Part shown: positions 27,852 to 36,925 of the stretch, piece after piece
Layout of the letters: each line of letters opens with the position of its first letter
Position numbering within the stretch: the stretch's first letter is position 1
Source: Pararhodonellum marinum
Lineage (GTDB): Bacteria; Bacteroidota; Bacteroidia; Cytophagales; Cyclobacteriaceae
DNA length: 64,000 bases
Assembly (NCBI RefSeq): GCF_015354735.1
Contig: NZ_JACEFJ010000010.1
Coordinates: 124,001 to 188,000 of the forward strand
Reading direction: 5' to 3'
The notes under the pieces: generated by a model
The model's input: the letters and a program-made list of their open reading frames with translations, nothing else
Databases searched by the model: none
Told to the model about the DNA's origin: nothing
Program-made: the position numbers and the translations under genes

Positions 27852-28139
27852 TTACTGGAGAGGCCCAATGGGTCTGGATAAAAATTTCTGTTGATGGAGA
27901 AAATGTATTCTTTTCTACAGATTCGAGGTCAATTGGTGTGGATAGAGCTCTGTAGAGAGAATTGTTTTAATTCATTCTGCAGTTGATCTAAGGCAAGGCA
28001 TGGATAGCCGAAAAATCATCCATGCCACCGGTACTAGTAGGATCAAAATTTACGGATTTGGAATATTTTCAATGATCGAATTGGAATGAGGGAAAATGTG
28101 ATAAACAATATTACAAGGCAAAAAATGATGGGGTTTTGA

Positions 28140-29798
28140 ATGCATAACAATATGAGGGATTCAATTGAAATCAGTTTTACACGCAATCTCATATTTTTTG
28201 GGTGCATGCTCATTTTAACATTGGCTTGCAATGAAAAAGAAGCTTCCGATCACCAAAAAACGACATATTTTAAAAATGTGGTATTTATTGTAAGTGATGA
28301 CCACCATCCTGATGTGGTAGGGGCTTATGGAAATAAATTGATCAGCACGCCTAATATTGACAGGCTTGCTTCTGAAGGCACCACATTTAACCATGCATAC
28401 GCCAATTCGCCCATATGCAGCGCATCAAGGCAATCCATGATGACAGGCAAATACCCCCATGCCACTGGGGTCAACCTGCTTTTCACTCCTTTTCCCGATG
28501 ATGGAAATGTGACCGTTGCCGAATATTTGAGGGAAAAAGGATACAAAACAGCACTGGTGGGAAAAACCCATTTCAACAATTTTGTTTTCAGCGAACTATA
28601 TCAAGATGGAGAATTGCCCGATCATGGATGGGATTACCTCATTGACAACCAGGAATATCGTGATCATCTCATACAAAATCCACCCCGTCAAATCCCATCT
28701 GATACCCGTACCCGCGAAAGTGTAAAAGCTTATGATGGCGCCGCCTGGACAAAAAATGCTGATATGCTACCAATGCCATTCTATGATGAGGACAGTAAAG
28801 GTACTTTTTTGGCAAAATGGGCAGCAGATTTTATAAAAAACAACAAAGAAAATCCATTCTGTCTCTGGGTGGCCTTCAATGAACCCCATGCGCCATTCAA
28901 TTTTCCCATAGAATATGCAGGAAAATATCAAGCAGAAGATATGCCTTTGCCCTCGGGATCTCCCGAAGATGATCGATGGGTACCCTTGCAATTCAAAAAC
29001 CTAACGGAAAAAGAAAGACGCGGTATCATTGCATCCTACTATACTTCTGTTGAATACTTGGATAAAAACATCGGCATCGTACTTGATGCATTACGTGAAA
29101 ATGGTTTGGAAGAGCAAACCTTGGTGGTTTTTAACGGAGATCAAGGATATCTGTTAAATGAACATAAGAGATTTGAAAAACATACTTTTTGGAGGGAGTC
29201 CATTACGGCCCCGCTAATCATCAAGGGCAAATCAATTTTCGATTCAGGTACAACAACGGATGCACTCGTTGAATTTATTGACCTGGTACCGACGGTAGTA
29301 GAAGCATTAGGCTTTGAGCCGCATCCGGATTTTCAAGGCATGTCGCTGCTGCCTCTTCTGAAAGGGGAGAAGAACCAACACCGGGAATATGTATTTGCAC
29401 AGTACCTTCAGGACGATATGGCCATGGTGGCTGACAAGGAATGGAAATATGTTTTCGAAACCGGCAAGTACGATCTCGATATTGGCTATGAAACCGGTCA
29501 CGGACCCTCTGGCATTCATCACCGATTGTACCACCTGAAAAATGATGGTCAGGAAACAACCAACCTGGCTTATAACCCCACTTATACCCAAAAAGCAAAT
29601 GAAATGCAGGAGCAAATGTTGAAGGTGTTTCAGGAAACGCATCCTGATGCTTCAAGACTACCATCAGAGTTGAACAGGACTGGGCAATTGGTTTGGTTTT
29701 GTCAACCCAGGGATATTGGTGCCCACTACAATGAAATACCGATGAGGTATTTCTTTCACAAAGGCAAAGAGTTGCCGGAAAAAATTGAAGTTCAATGA
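28140..29798 (+). CDS. Sulfatase with CSASR maturation motif
   Basis: S1-family sulfatase, predicted lipoprotein (LILTLAC). Metal site VSDDHHPDVVGAYG is followed by CSASR at Cys93-Arg97 within SPICSASRQSMMTGK. The usual Pro at the third position is Ala, an alternative accepted by the formylglycine-generating machinery in the broader CxPxR/CxAxR rule. Other motifs are ALVGKTHFN, FNEPHAPF, VVFNGDQGYLLNEH and HTFWRE. The fold resembles iduronate- or choline-sulfatase-like groups (His-rich DDHHP). ATG 28152 is an alternative start; either gives a signal peptide. The next gene is 36 bp downstream. Confidence 0.92.
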   Translation: MHNNMRDSIEISFTRNLIFFGCMLILTLACNEKEASDHQKTTYFKNVVFIVSDDHHPDVVGAYGNKLISTPNIDRLASEGTTFNHAYANSPICSASRQSMMTGKYPHATGVNLLFTPFPDDGNVTVAEYLREKGYKTALVGKTHFNNFVFSELYQDGELPDHGWDYLIDNQEYRDHLIQNPPRQIPSDTRTRESVKAYDGAAWTKNADMLPMPFYDEDSKGTFLAKWAADFIKNNKENPFCLWVAFNEPHAPFNFPIEYAGKYQAEDMPLPSGSPEDDRWVPLQFKNLTEKERRGIIASYYTSVEYLDKNIGIVLDALRENGLEEQTLVVFNGDQGYLLNEHKRFEKHTFWRESITAPLIIKGKSIFDSGTTTDALVEFIDLVPTVVEALGFEPHPDFQGMSLLPLLKGEKNQHREYVFAQYLQDDMAMVADKEWKYVFETGKYDLDIGYETGHGPSGIHHRLYHLKNDGQETTNLAYNPTYTQKANEMQEQMLKVFQETHPDASRLPSELNRTGQLVWFCQPRDIGAHYNEIPMRYFFHKGKELPEKIEVQ

Positions 29799-29834
29799 AA
29801 ACGGCAGCAAACAGTTTTCTACATAAAGATATAC

Positions 29835-30686
29835 ATGCAAAAACGAAGAGAATTTTGTAAGAAATCACTGGCAGGGGTGTTGGGGTTGAATTTTGCGAAA
29901 CCGCTTCACAGCTTGGCCTCAGCCTACAGCCAAGACCATATTGGCATCATCACCAATACTGTAGGCAATGAGATGAAGGAGGATTACAGGGCTACATTGT
30001 GGGAATTGGCACAAATAGGCTATAAATGCATTGAGGGAGGAGTGCCTGAAGGTATTGCCCCAAACGAGTACAAAAACCTTTTAAAAGGCTTGGGCCTCCG
30101 TTCGGTAGCGACGGGCAGCAGCATGGGCAACCTACGGAAAGAACTGGATCACTACCTAAGGATTGCTGAATTGCTAGAGGCGGAATACTTGGTTTGCTAT
30201 TATCCCTGGCTCTCATCGGCCACAGACTTACAAACACCTGAGATAATGGAAACCATAGACAATATCAATCAAATGGGTAAGCAGGTGAAGGATGCCGGAT
30301 TTCGTTTTGCTTGGCACAATCATGACAAGGAATTCGCGGAAGTAGGTGGGAAATTGGTTTTTGATACCATGATGGAGCACATAAACCCGGATTATGCTAC
30401 GGTGGAATTGGATTGGTACTGGGTGGTCAAAGGAGGGGTTGATCCGGTAGATTTATTTGAAAAATATCCATCAAGATTTGAAATCAGCCATATCAAAGAC
30501 ATGAACAACAACCGGGATGAAGGTATCAGCTGTGTGGGTCAGGGCATCATGGACTTTAAACCAATCTTCGATGCGGCAAAAACCGGAGGAGTAAAATATT
30601 ATATTGTGGAAAATGAACGTGCAGTCAAGGGTATTGATTGTGCCCGGGTAAGCTATTCAACCATTAGCAGACATTTAGGCCTATAA
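29835..30686 (+). CDS. Exported sugar-phosphate isomerase/epimerase-like TIM barrel
   Basis: Member of the xylose-isomerase-like/AP-endonuclease-2 TIM-barrel superfamily, with a Tat-like N-terminus (KRREFCKKSLAGVLGLNFAK) indicating export. Barrel motifs include YKCIEGGVPEG, FRFAWHNHDKEF (metal His), ATVELDWYWVVKGG (metal Glu/Asp), FEISHIKDM and YYIVENERA. Family members isomerise, epimerise or otherwise process sugars; reaction and substrate cannot be read. It lies in the sulfatase run, 36 bp behind the CSASR sulfatase. Confidence 0.87.
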   Translation: MQKRREFCKKSLAGVLGLNFAKPLHSLASAYSQDHIGIITNTVGNEMKEDYRATLWELAQIGYKCIEGGVPEGIAPNEYKNLLKGLGLRSVATGSSMGNLRKELDHYLRIAELLEAEYLVCYYPWLSSATDLQTPEIMETIDNINQMGKQVKDAGFRFAWHNHDKEFAEVGGKLVFDTMMEHINPDYATVELDWYWVVKGGVDPVDLFEKYPSRFEISHIKDMNNNRDEGISCVGQGIMDFKPIFDAAKTGGVKYYIVENERAVKGIDCARVSYSTISRHLGL

Positions 30687-30789
30687 ATTTGCCAATTTAA
30701 AAGAGCAGCAGTTCCAATCCGGGTATGGAACTCGGTGTCCAAAAGTGTTCTGACAAAGAGCCAAACAATCATTTATTAATGAATTATTG

Positions 30790-31548
30790 ATGATGAATCA
30801 CTTACTTTCAAAAGCCATACTATTCGCCTTGGGTCTATCCCAAGTTTTCGTTTCGGGGAACGCAATTGTGAAACAGCCTGTCCGGATTTTATGTGTTGGG
30901 GATTCTATTACTCAGGGTGGAAAGAGCACACAGGCGGAGCACACCTATAGGTTGCCTTTACAGATGTTGCTGTATGAGCAGAAGATATCCTTCGACTTCA
31001 TCGGCTCCAGGCAAAAAGGCTTAAATGAGGAGGTTGTGTGGCCGGAAATAGCCCAAGGGATCCCATTTGACCCTGATCACGAAGGATATTATGGGCAAAA
31101 GACAGCAGCCGTATGCAGACAAGTCAAGGAAAACTTTGCCACCTATGGTGAAGTACCGGATTTCGTTTTGGTCCACCTTGGCACCAATGATCAAAAGCAG
31201 GGTGATTTTGAAAAGAACATAGGTGAACCATTAATGGATTTGGTTCAATTCCTAAGAACAAAAAATCCTGAAGTGGTCGTGCTGTTGGGGCATCTTAATT
31301 TCAATGACAATGCAACTGCGCTGGCAATTAGGTCCACAGTGGAGAAAGTGGCTGATAATTTAAACAGTCAAAAGTCGCCTGTTGTCACGGTACATCATTA
31401 CAAAGGATGGCATGAAAATCCGGAAGATGTGTATACCGATACCTATGACTGGGCACATCCCAATTTGAAAGGACAGGAAAAGATGGCAGTGAATTGGTTA
31501 AACGCCATGAAGCCCTATTTGTCAGGTGACAACCCGAGGGAGCAATGA
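30790..31548 (+). CDS. SGNH/GDSL-type hydrolase, secreted
   Basis: Secreted SGNH hydrolase, probably an esterase removing acetyl or similar groups from a polysaccharide. The nucleophile block is ILCVGDSITQGG (Ser in GDSI), with VLVHLGTNDQ (Asn) and a C-terminal DWAHPNLKG (Asp and His of the triad). A short N-terminal hydrophobic segment (SKAILFALGLSQVFVSG) is the signal peptide. ATG 30790 or 30793 are both plausible. It sits within the sulfatase/glycosidase run, consistent with deacetylating the same glycan. Confidence 0.9.
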   Translation: MMNHLLSKAILFALGLSQVFVSGNAIVKQPVRILCVGDSITQGGKSTQAEHTYRLPLQMLLYEQKISFDFIGSRQKGLNEEVVWPEIAQGIPFDPDHEGYYGQKTAAVCRQVKENFATYGEVPDFVLVHLGTNDQKQGDFEKNIGEPLMDLVQFLRTKNPEVVVLLGHLNFNDNATALAIRSTVEKVADNLNSQKSPVVTVHHYKGWHENPEDVYTDTYDWAHPNLKGQEKMAVNWLNAMKPYLSGDNPREQ

Positions 31549-31570
31549 AGAAATCAAAAAAATTAGGCAG

Positions 31571-31756
31571 ATGAAAAATGGATGTTCTTTATTCAAATTT
31601 CAAATTTTATCTCTTGCCGTAGTCTGCACATTGAATTACTGTACAGTCGAGTCAAGAACTAATCAAAAAGAGACAACAGCAAGTCCCGATGTCATCTTCA
31701 TTATGGCTGATGAGGGTATGAAATTCACAAATGTATATGCAGGATCTCCAGTGTGA
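31571..31756 (+). pseudogene. Sulfatase relic: deleted after the first metal site and stopped at the catalytic Cys codon
   Basis: The frame encodes a signal-like start (KNGCSLFKFQILSLAVVCTL) and SPDVIFIMADE, matching the beginning of an S1 sulfatase. It then jumps straight to GMKFTNVYAGSPV, which in intact relatives lies some 30 residues later, directly before CxPxR. The next codon is TGA where Cys is expected, followed by GCG TCT AGG (Ala-Ser-Arg), the rest of the maturation motif minus one codon. Nothing sulfatase-like continues to 31857. This is a decayed paralogue lying between the SGNH gene and an intact sulfatase. Confidence 0.8.
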
Positions 31757-31857
31757 GCGTCTAGGTATTATAAGTTGGCAACACCACATGCATACCTAAA
31801 TCATAGTCAGAAAACTTATTTCTTACATTAATTTTCACCCTTAAAAAATACCGGTTA

Positions 31858-33879
31858 ATGAAAAAAATTAAACTAAAAAATAAGCTAAATTTTATTGTAT
31901 CAATGTGCTTAGTTGTATTCTGTTCCTGTGAATCACCAGATGATAACAAGGGTTTAAATAAAAAAGCACCCAATGTTATTTTTATCCTAACTGACGATCT
32001 TGGATATGGCGATCTTGGGGTAACCTACCAAAATCAAAGGAAAGAAAATAATCTTCCGTACCACCGAACACCAAACCTTGACAAAATGGCTGAAGAAAGC
32101 ATGATGCTTACACGCCATTATGTTCCTGCCCCTGTCTGTGCCCCCAGCAGGGCATCATTATTGACAGGGCGTCATCAGGGTCACGAAGATATCCGCAACA
32201 ACCAATTCGATAAAGCCCTGACAGATACCCACAATATTGCTACCGTGCTAAAAACTGCGGGATATGCAACTGCTATTATCGGCAAATATGGGCTTCAGGG
32301 AGAAGGGGATTCTCCTGAGACATGGCCTGCCTATCCTACCAAAAGGGGTTTTGATTATTTTTTTGGATATGTAAGGCATGTAGATGGGCACAACCATTAT
32401 CCGGCCCATTCCGCACCATTGCGTCCACCTATGGAATTATATGATGGAAATACAGAAATTTCAAAAGATTTGAAAGGTTGTTATACAACGGATCTTTTTA
32501 CTGCGATGGCAAAAAAATATGTAGTTGACCACCAAAGCAACAATCCTGATCAGCCATTCTTTTTATATCTGTCCTATAACACACCGCATGCAGGGCTCCA
32601 AGTAGCCTCTTCGCCTTATCCTGATGGTGGCGGGAAAAATGGCGGCGTTAAATACATCGGTGAATCCGGTAAATATATCAACACGGTTGTGGACACAGTA
32701 GATTTATTTATTCATCCTGATTATCAGGAGCAGGATTGGCCGGAGGTACAAAAAAGGTTTGCCAGTATGGTACGCAGGATTGACGATGGAGTGGGTGACC
32801 TGTTACAGTTGTTGAGAGACCTGGGCATTGAAGAGGAAACCTTGGTTGTTTTTACTTCTGATAATGGCCCCCATCATGAGTCTTATGGATACGGTGATTA
32901 CGCACCAGATTTTTTTGAAAGTTTTGGGGATTTAGATGGAACCAAACGAGACACTTGGGAAGGAGGAATAAGAGTGCCAACGCTTGTTAAGTGGCCAGGA
33001 GTAGTTACTGCCAATACCAGAAACCATTCACCTTCCGGTTTTCACGATTGGTTGCCAACTTTGGCCGACTTTGCAAACCTAGCCGCACCTGCCATAACCG
33101 ATGGCGTATCTCTTGCTCCTATACTTACGGGTAAAACCCAAAATTCGGAAGGCATTGTCTATATTGAATATAGTGTAAACGGAACAACGCCTGAATACGA
33201 AAGTTTCCACCCCTCTCATAAAGGTCAGACCCGGGGTGAAATGCAGGTGCTGTATCATGAAGGATATAAAGGAGTGAGATACGATGTAAAATCAGCAAAT
33301 GATGATTTTAAAATTTATGACACCCACAACGATCCGGGTGAAGAAAAAGACCTGGCAAATACAACTGAAGCTTTTGAAAAACTTCAGCAAAAAATGAAAG
33401 ATAGAGTGCTTCAGGTGAGGCGCCCAAATGACTCGGCTCTCCGGCCTTACGATGGTGTTCCAGTTCCGGCATTACAAATTGAAAGTGGAGATGTAGCCAT
33501 GGTGCAATATTCAGTGTTTAATGAGAATGCTCCCTGGGTCCCGGATGTAAATTCAATTAAATCTGATGTTTTACGAAAAGGAAGCATAGAGGAAATTTCG
33601 ATCAAAAACATAGAGATGGACGATAATGCGGTTATAAAATTTACCGGTTTATTTTTTATTTCTGAAACTGCGGAATATGCATTCTCTGCTGCTTCTGATG
33701 GAGGTGCTGTTTTAAGGATTCACGATGCCTTAGTAATTGAGGCTGATAAAGGGTATGAACCGCTTAAAAAAGTAGAGGCGTCTATTTATCTTGAAAAAGG
33801 CTACCATCCTTATACTTTGATCTATAAAAAAGGATTGGGTAGCGAGCCCTATTTGCAGTTCGATTGGGAAAAAATGTAA
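31858..33879 (+). CDS. Sulfatase with C-terminal PA14-like domain
   Basis: Large S1 sulfatase, predicted lipoprotein (VVFCSC). Metal site LTDDLGYGDLG and maturation motif CAPSR at Cys94-Arg98 (PVCAPSRASLLTGR). AIIGKYGLQGEG replaces the usual GKWHLG-type block, with LSYNTPHAGL and VVFTSDNGPHHE later. The last 120 residues (from about VAMVQYSVFNEN) contain IKFTGLFFISETAEYAFSAA and SDGGAVLRIHDALVIE, a PA14-like beta-barrel that is often carbohydrate-binding. 673 residues is long for the family because of this addition. It directly follows the sulfatase relic. Confidence 0.92.
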   Translation: MKKIKLKNKLNFIVSMCLVVFCSCESPDDNKGLNKKAPNVIFILTDDLGYGDLGVTYQNQRKENNLPYHRTPNLDKMAEESMMLTRHYVPAPVCAPSRASLLTGRHQGHEDIRNNQFDKALTDTHNIATVLKTAGYATAIIGKYGLQGEGDSPETWPAYPTKRGFDYFFGYVRHVDGHNHYPAHSAPLRPPMELYDGNTEISKDLKGCYTTDLFTAMAKKYVVDHQSNNPDQPFFLYLSYNTPHAGLQVASSPYPDGGGKNGGVKYIGESGKYINTVVDTVDLFIHPDYQEQDWPEVQKRFASMVRRIDDGVGDLLQLLRDLGIEEETLVVFTSDNGPHHESYGYGDYAPDFFESFGDLDGTKRDTWEGGIRVPTLVKWPGVVTANTRNHSPSGFHDWLPTLADFANLAAPAITDGVSLAPILTGKTQNSEGIVYIEYSVNGTTPEYESFHPSHKGQTRGEMQVLYHEGYKGVRYDVKSANDDFKIYDTHNDPGEEKDLANTTEAFEKLQQKMKDRVLQVRRPNDSALRPYDGVPVPALQIESGDVAMVQYSVFNENAPWVPDVNSIKSDVLRKGSIEEISIKNIEMDDNAVIKFTGLFFISETAEYAFSAASDGGAVLRIHDALVIEADKGYEPLKKVEASIYLEKGYHPYTLIYKKGLGSEPYLQFDWEKM

Positions 33880-34021
33880 TGGCTGTTTTAAATCTAGCAG
33901 CTCCTTTTTGTGGGGTCTTCTTCAGGATTCAGAACCATAAAATCAGGCAATAAATTATGTAATGGCAACATATGCAAGAATCAAAAGAACCGATGAAGTT
34001 CGTGCCCAACGCGCCAAAAAA

Positions 34022-35368
34022 ATGAAAAACAAGTATATGGAATTTCAAAAAGCAGCATTGATAGGCTTCCTCATTTTAATGGCTGCCTGTACCAAAGGAC
34101 AGAAACAAGGACAGGACACGGAAGCAGCAATACCTGTAACAATTCAGCAAGTAGACGATGGTTTCCAGTTGTATAGGAACGGGGAGCCTTATTTTATAAA
34201 AGGTGCAAGGATACTCGGTAATAAATACATGGACAAAGTGGCCGAATATGGTGGAAACTCAATCCGCATTGGCTATAGTCAAAATGAAAATGTAATGGAG
34301 GTTTTGGATGAAGCCCATTCACGTGGTCTTACCGTCATGTTCGGGTTGCCTTTCAAAGCAGAAAGAGAAGGATTTGACTATGATGATCCCGAAACTGTCG
34401 GAGAACAGCAAGGCCTCATGAAAGAAATTGTGAACACTTACAAAGCTCATCCCGCCATCTTGCTTTGGGCTATAGGTAATGAACTGGACCATATTCCGGG
34501 AAACGAAGACTACAATCTAAAAATGTGGGATGCAGTAAATGAGGTGGCCAAAATGATCCACGAAGAAGACTCCGCTCACCCGGCAATGACAGTGATAGGC
34601 ACAGGTGGTATGGAGAAATTAAAAGATTTAATAGAAAGATGCCCCGACTTGGATTTATTGGGGGTCAATTCCTATGCAGATATCGGTAAAATTCCTGAAT
34701 GGCTTAGACAATACAGTTGGGATAGGCCTTATTCGGTAACTGAGTGGGGAGTAAGCGGACACTGGGAAGTGCCAAAGACCAAATGGGGGGTTGCCATAGA
34801 AGAATCAAGCACTGAAAAGGCAAGCATTTATCATGAAAAATATTCAAATGTAATAGCCTCAGATCCTTGGTGCATTGGATCATATGTCTTCTTATGGACC
34901 AGCAACAGACAGGAAACCACCCACACCTGGTACAACATGTTTCACGATGATGGAACAGAAAAAGGTACCGTAGAAGTGATGCAGTATGTATGGTCCGGAG
35001 CGTGGCCTGACAATAAAAGTCCCCGATTGGATTCGTTGACCATTGAAGGGATGTTTGCCAAAGATAACATTGCGTTGGAACCTAAAGGGATCTATTCAGC
35101 TACCGTTATCGCCCATGATCCTGATCATGATATCTTAGAATATGAATGGGAGTTGGTTCAGGAGAACAAAGAGTTCGGTGCTTATGCCGGCCAGGGGGAA
35201 ACCAAACCTCAAGTAGCAGAGGGTGCCATTAAAGACAGGATTGACAACGGCCAAACCGTCAAATTTGAAGTGCCTGATGCAAGTGGAGACAATTACCGCT
35301 TGTTTGTATATGTGTATGATGGAAAAGGAAAAGTAGCGGTAGCCAATATTCCATTTCATGTAAATTGA
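34022..35368 (+). CDS. GH2/GH5-like TIM-barrel glycosidase lipoprotein
   Basis: Clan A glycosidase-like protein. ATG 34022 gives a good lipoprotein signal (FLILMAAC); 20 more in-frame codons back to 33962 are charged and unlikely to be used. The barrel has YFIKGARILGN, GNSIRIGYSQ, LTVMFGLPF, LLWAIGNELDH (Glu acid/base), LDLLGVNSYAD and PYSVTEWGVSGHW (Glu nucleophile). Such stand-alone GH2-type barrels lack the beta-sandwich domains of classical beta-galactosidases. The C-terminal 100 residues (YSATVIAHDPDHDILEYEWE) look like a PKD- or Ig-type domain. Substrate is not assignable. Confidence 0.82.
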   Translation: MKNKYMEFQKAALIGFLILMAACTKGQKQGQDTEAAIPVTIQQVDDGFQLYRNGEPYFIKGARILGNKYMDKVAEYGGNSIRIGYSQNENVMEVLDEAHSRGLTVMFGLPFKAEREGFDYDDPETVGEQQGLMKEIVNTYKAHPAILLWAIGNELDHIPGNEDYNLKMWDAVNEVAKMIHEEDSAHPAMTVIGTGGMEKLKDLIERCPDLDLLGVNSYADIGKIPEWLRQYSWDRPYSVTEWGVSGHWEVPKTKWGVAIEESSTEKASIYHEKYSNVIASDPWCIGSYVFLWTSNRQETTHTWYNMFHDDGTEKGTVEVMQYVWSGAWPDNKSPRLDSLTIEGMFAKDNIALEPKGIYSATVIAHDPDHDILEYEWELVQENKEFGAYAGQGETKPQVAEGAIKDRIDNGQTVKFEVPDASGDNYRLFVYVYDGKGKVAVANIPFHVN

Positions 35369-35435
35369 TAGTGAAGATTTTTGATCGCCAAGGTGCGACT
35401 TGAATGAAAACCTGATGAGTATAAAAACACATGTG

Positions 35436-36671
35436 ATGAGCAATAAACGAAGAGAATTTTTGAAAAAAACAGCGGTTTCTGCTGTAGGAGCACACATCAT
35501 TCCAGCCTGGTCTTGGTCTAAACAGGTTGCTCCCAGCGACCAAATCAATGTGGGATTAATTGGTTGCCGGAACAGAGGGTGGGGGGTTTTGAGGAATCAA
35601 TTAAAAAATGAAGGGGTGAGATGTCTCGGGTTGTGTGATGTTGATCAAAATATTTTAAATGAGCGTAATGTTCAGGTACACCAGGAAAGTAATCAAAAGC
35701 CTAAATTGTACCTTGATTTTCGTAAAATGCTCGAGGATAAGGATATTGATGCAGTAATTATTGGCACCCCGGATCACTGGCATTGTTTACAGACGGTTTA
35801 TGCTTGCCAGGCCGGCAAGGATGTTTATGTGGAGAAGCCATTGGCCAATACCATCGAGGAATGCAATATAATGGTGGAGGCAGTAAGGAGATACAATAGA
35901 GTAGTACAGGTCGGGCAACAACAACGCAGCAGTGCGGTATGGACGGAGGCAATGAGGTTTATCAAATCTGGAAAGCTAGGGACATTAAGGAAGGTGAATA
36001 TCTGGGCTAACTTTAATTATGGAATTGGTTCGCCCAAACAACCTGACGCCGCAGTGCCCCAAGGTGTCGATTTTGATTTTTGGTTGGGACCAGCACCGTT
36101 GAGAAGTTTCAATCCAGCCAGATTTCATGGCAGTTGGCGCCACTTCTGGGATTATGGAGGTGGTCTGATGACTGATTGGGGAGTTCATTTGATAGACATG
36201 GCCTTATGGGCAAAGGATGTGACCCATGCCCCTACAACCGTGATGGCCTATGGGGAAAACCTTTCCTTTGAGGATTACGCTCGTGAGACTTACGATACGA
36301 TGTCTGTTATCTATCCCATGGAGGATTACGTAATCACCTGGCAGCATGCTGCAGGTTTGCAAAACGGACCTTACAACATGTTATATGGAGTAGAGTTCGT
36401 CGGTGACAAAGCCACCCTAGTTGCCAACAGAGAAAAATGGATGGTGAATCCTGAGGACAAAAGTAAATCGATTGACAAAGAAAAATCACAACCTGAGTCC
36501 AAGCATAAAGAGGTATTGAATGATACGGATCTTCACATGCAGAATTTTCTGGAATGCATCAAATCCCGGGAAGAGCCCAATTGTACCATTGAAAATGGGA
36601 GGAATGTATCCTTATATGCACATATGGGGAACCTCGCTGTAAGATCTGGAGAAGGCAAACTGGTATGGTAA
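35436..36671 (+). CDS. Gfo/Idh/MocA family oxidoreductase with Tat signal
   Basis: Predicted exported NAD(P)-dependent sugar oxidoreductase. The start at 35436 opens on SNKRREFLKKTAVSAVG, a twin-arginine signal. The dinucleotide motif is VGLIGCRNRGWGVL, with LCDVD after the second strand, AVIIGTPDHWH, and the family Lys in VYVEKPLANTIEEC. The C-terminal dimerisation domain has GGGLMTDWGVHLIDMALW. Family members oxidise sugars or, in some clades, cleave glycosides by an oxidation-elimination mechanism. It lies 67 bp after the GH2-like gene in the same run, consistent with processing of liberated sugar units. Confidence 0.9.
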   Translation: MSNKRREFLKKTAVSAVGAHIIPAWSWSKQVAPSDQINVGLIGCRNRGWGVLRNQLKNEGVRCLGLCDVDQNILNERNVQVHQESNQKPKLYLDFRKMLEDKDIDAVIIGTPDHWHCLQTVYACQAGKDVYVEKPLANTIEECNIMVEAVRRYNRVVQVGQQQRSSAVWTEAMRFIKSGKLGTLRKVNIWANFNYGIGSPKQPDAAVPQGVDFDFWLGPAPLRSFNPARFHGSWRHFWDYGGGLMTDWGVHLIDMALWAKDVTHAPTTVMAYGENLSFEDYARETYDTMSVIYPMEDYVITWQHAAGLQNGPYNMLYGVEFVGDKATLVANREKWMVNPEDKSKSIDKEKSQPESKHKEVLNDTDLHMQNFLECIKSREEPNCTIENGRNVSLYAHMGNLAVRSGEGKLVW

Positions 36672-36805
36672 TGAACAAAATACATTCAGCAATTCTGCTC
36701 TAGCCAATGCATTTATAAAACCAGAGTATAGAAAACCTTGGCAGTTTCCTAAGGTTTGATCCTGATTTTGCAGGAATGTTTGTAGGCATTAAAACCATCT
36801 AAAGT

Positions 36806-36925
36806 ATGAAAAGACATAGATTTTTATCGGATACCATCTTAACGTCTTCAGGTTTAAGCCTCAGTGCTGCATTGCCCGTTGCTTTTTCAAAGGAGCGGCA
36901 TATAGCAAAAAAATCCTCTGAAAAA
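36806..36925 (+). pseudogene. Orphan Tat-like signal-peptide remnant in frame before the GH140 gene
   Basis: Forty codons read KRHRFLSDTILTSSGLSLSA and ALPVAFS, resembling a degenerate twin-arginine signal (KRRxFL type) with its hydrophobic core. They run in frame into a second, complete Sec signal starting at 36926. A protein with two tandem signals is improbable, so I read this as the left-over 5' end of a lost gene. Confidence 0.4.

Noticed and set aside
31748-31775. TGA at the sulfatase Cys position as selenocysteine or recoded cysteine
   Set aside because: Upstream internal deletion and absence of any sulfatase sequence downstream show a dead gene; no SECIS-like structure is evident.
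33962-34021. Twenty extra residues at the start of the GH2-like lipoprotein
   Set aside because: They are charged and would bury the lipoprotein signal that begins at 34022.
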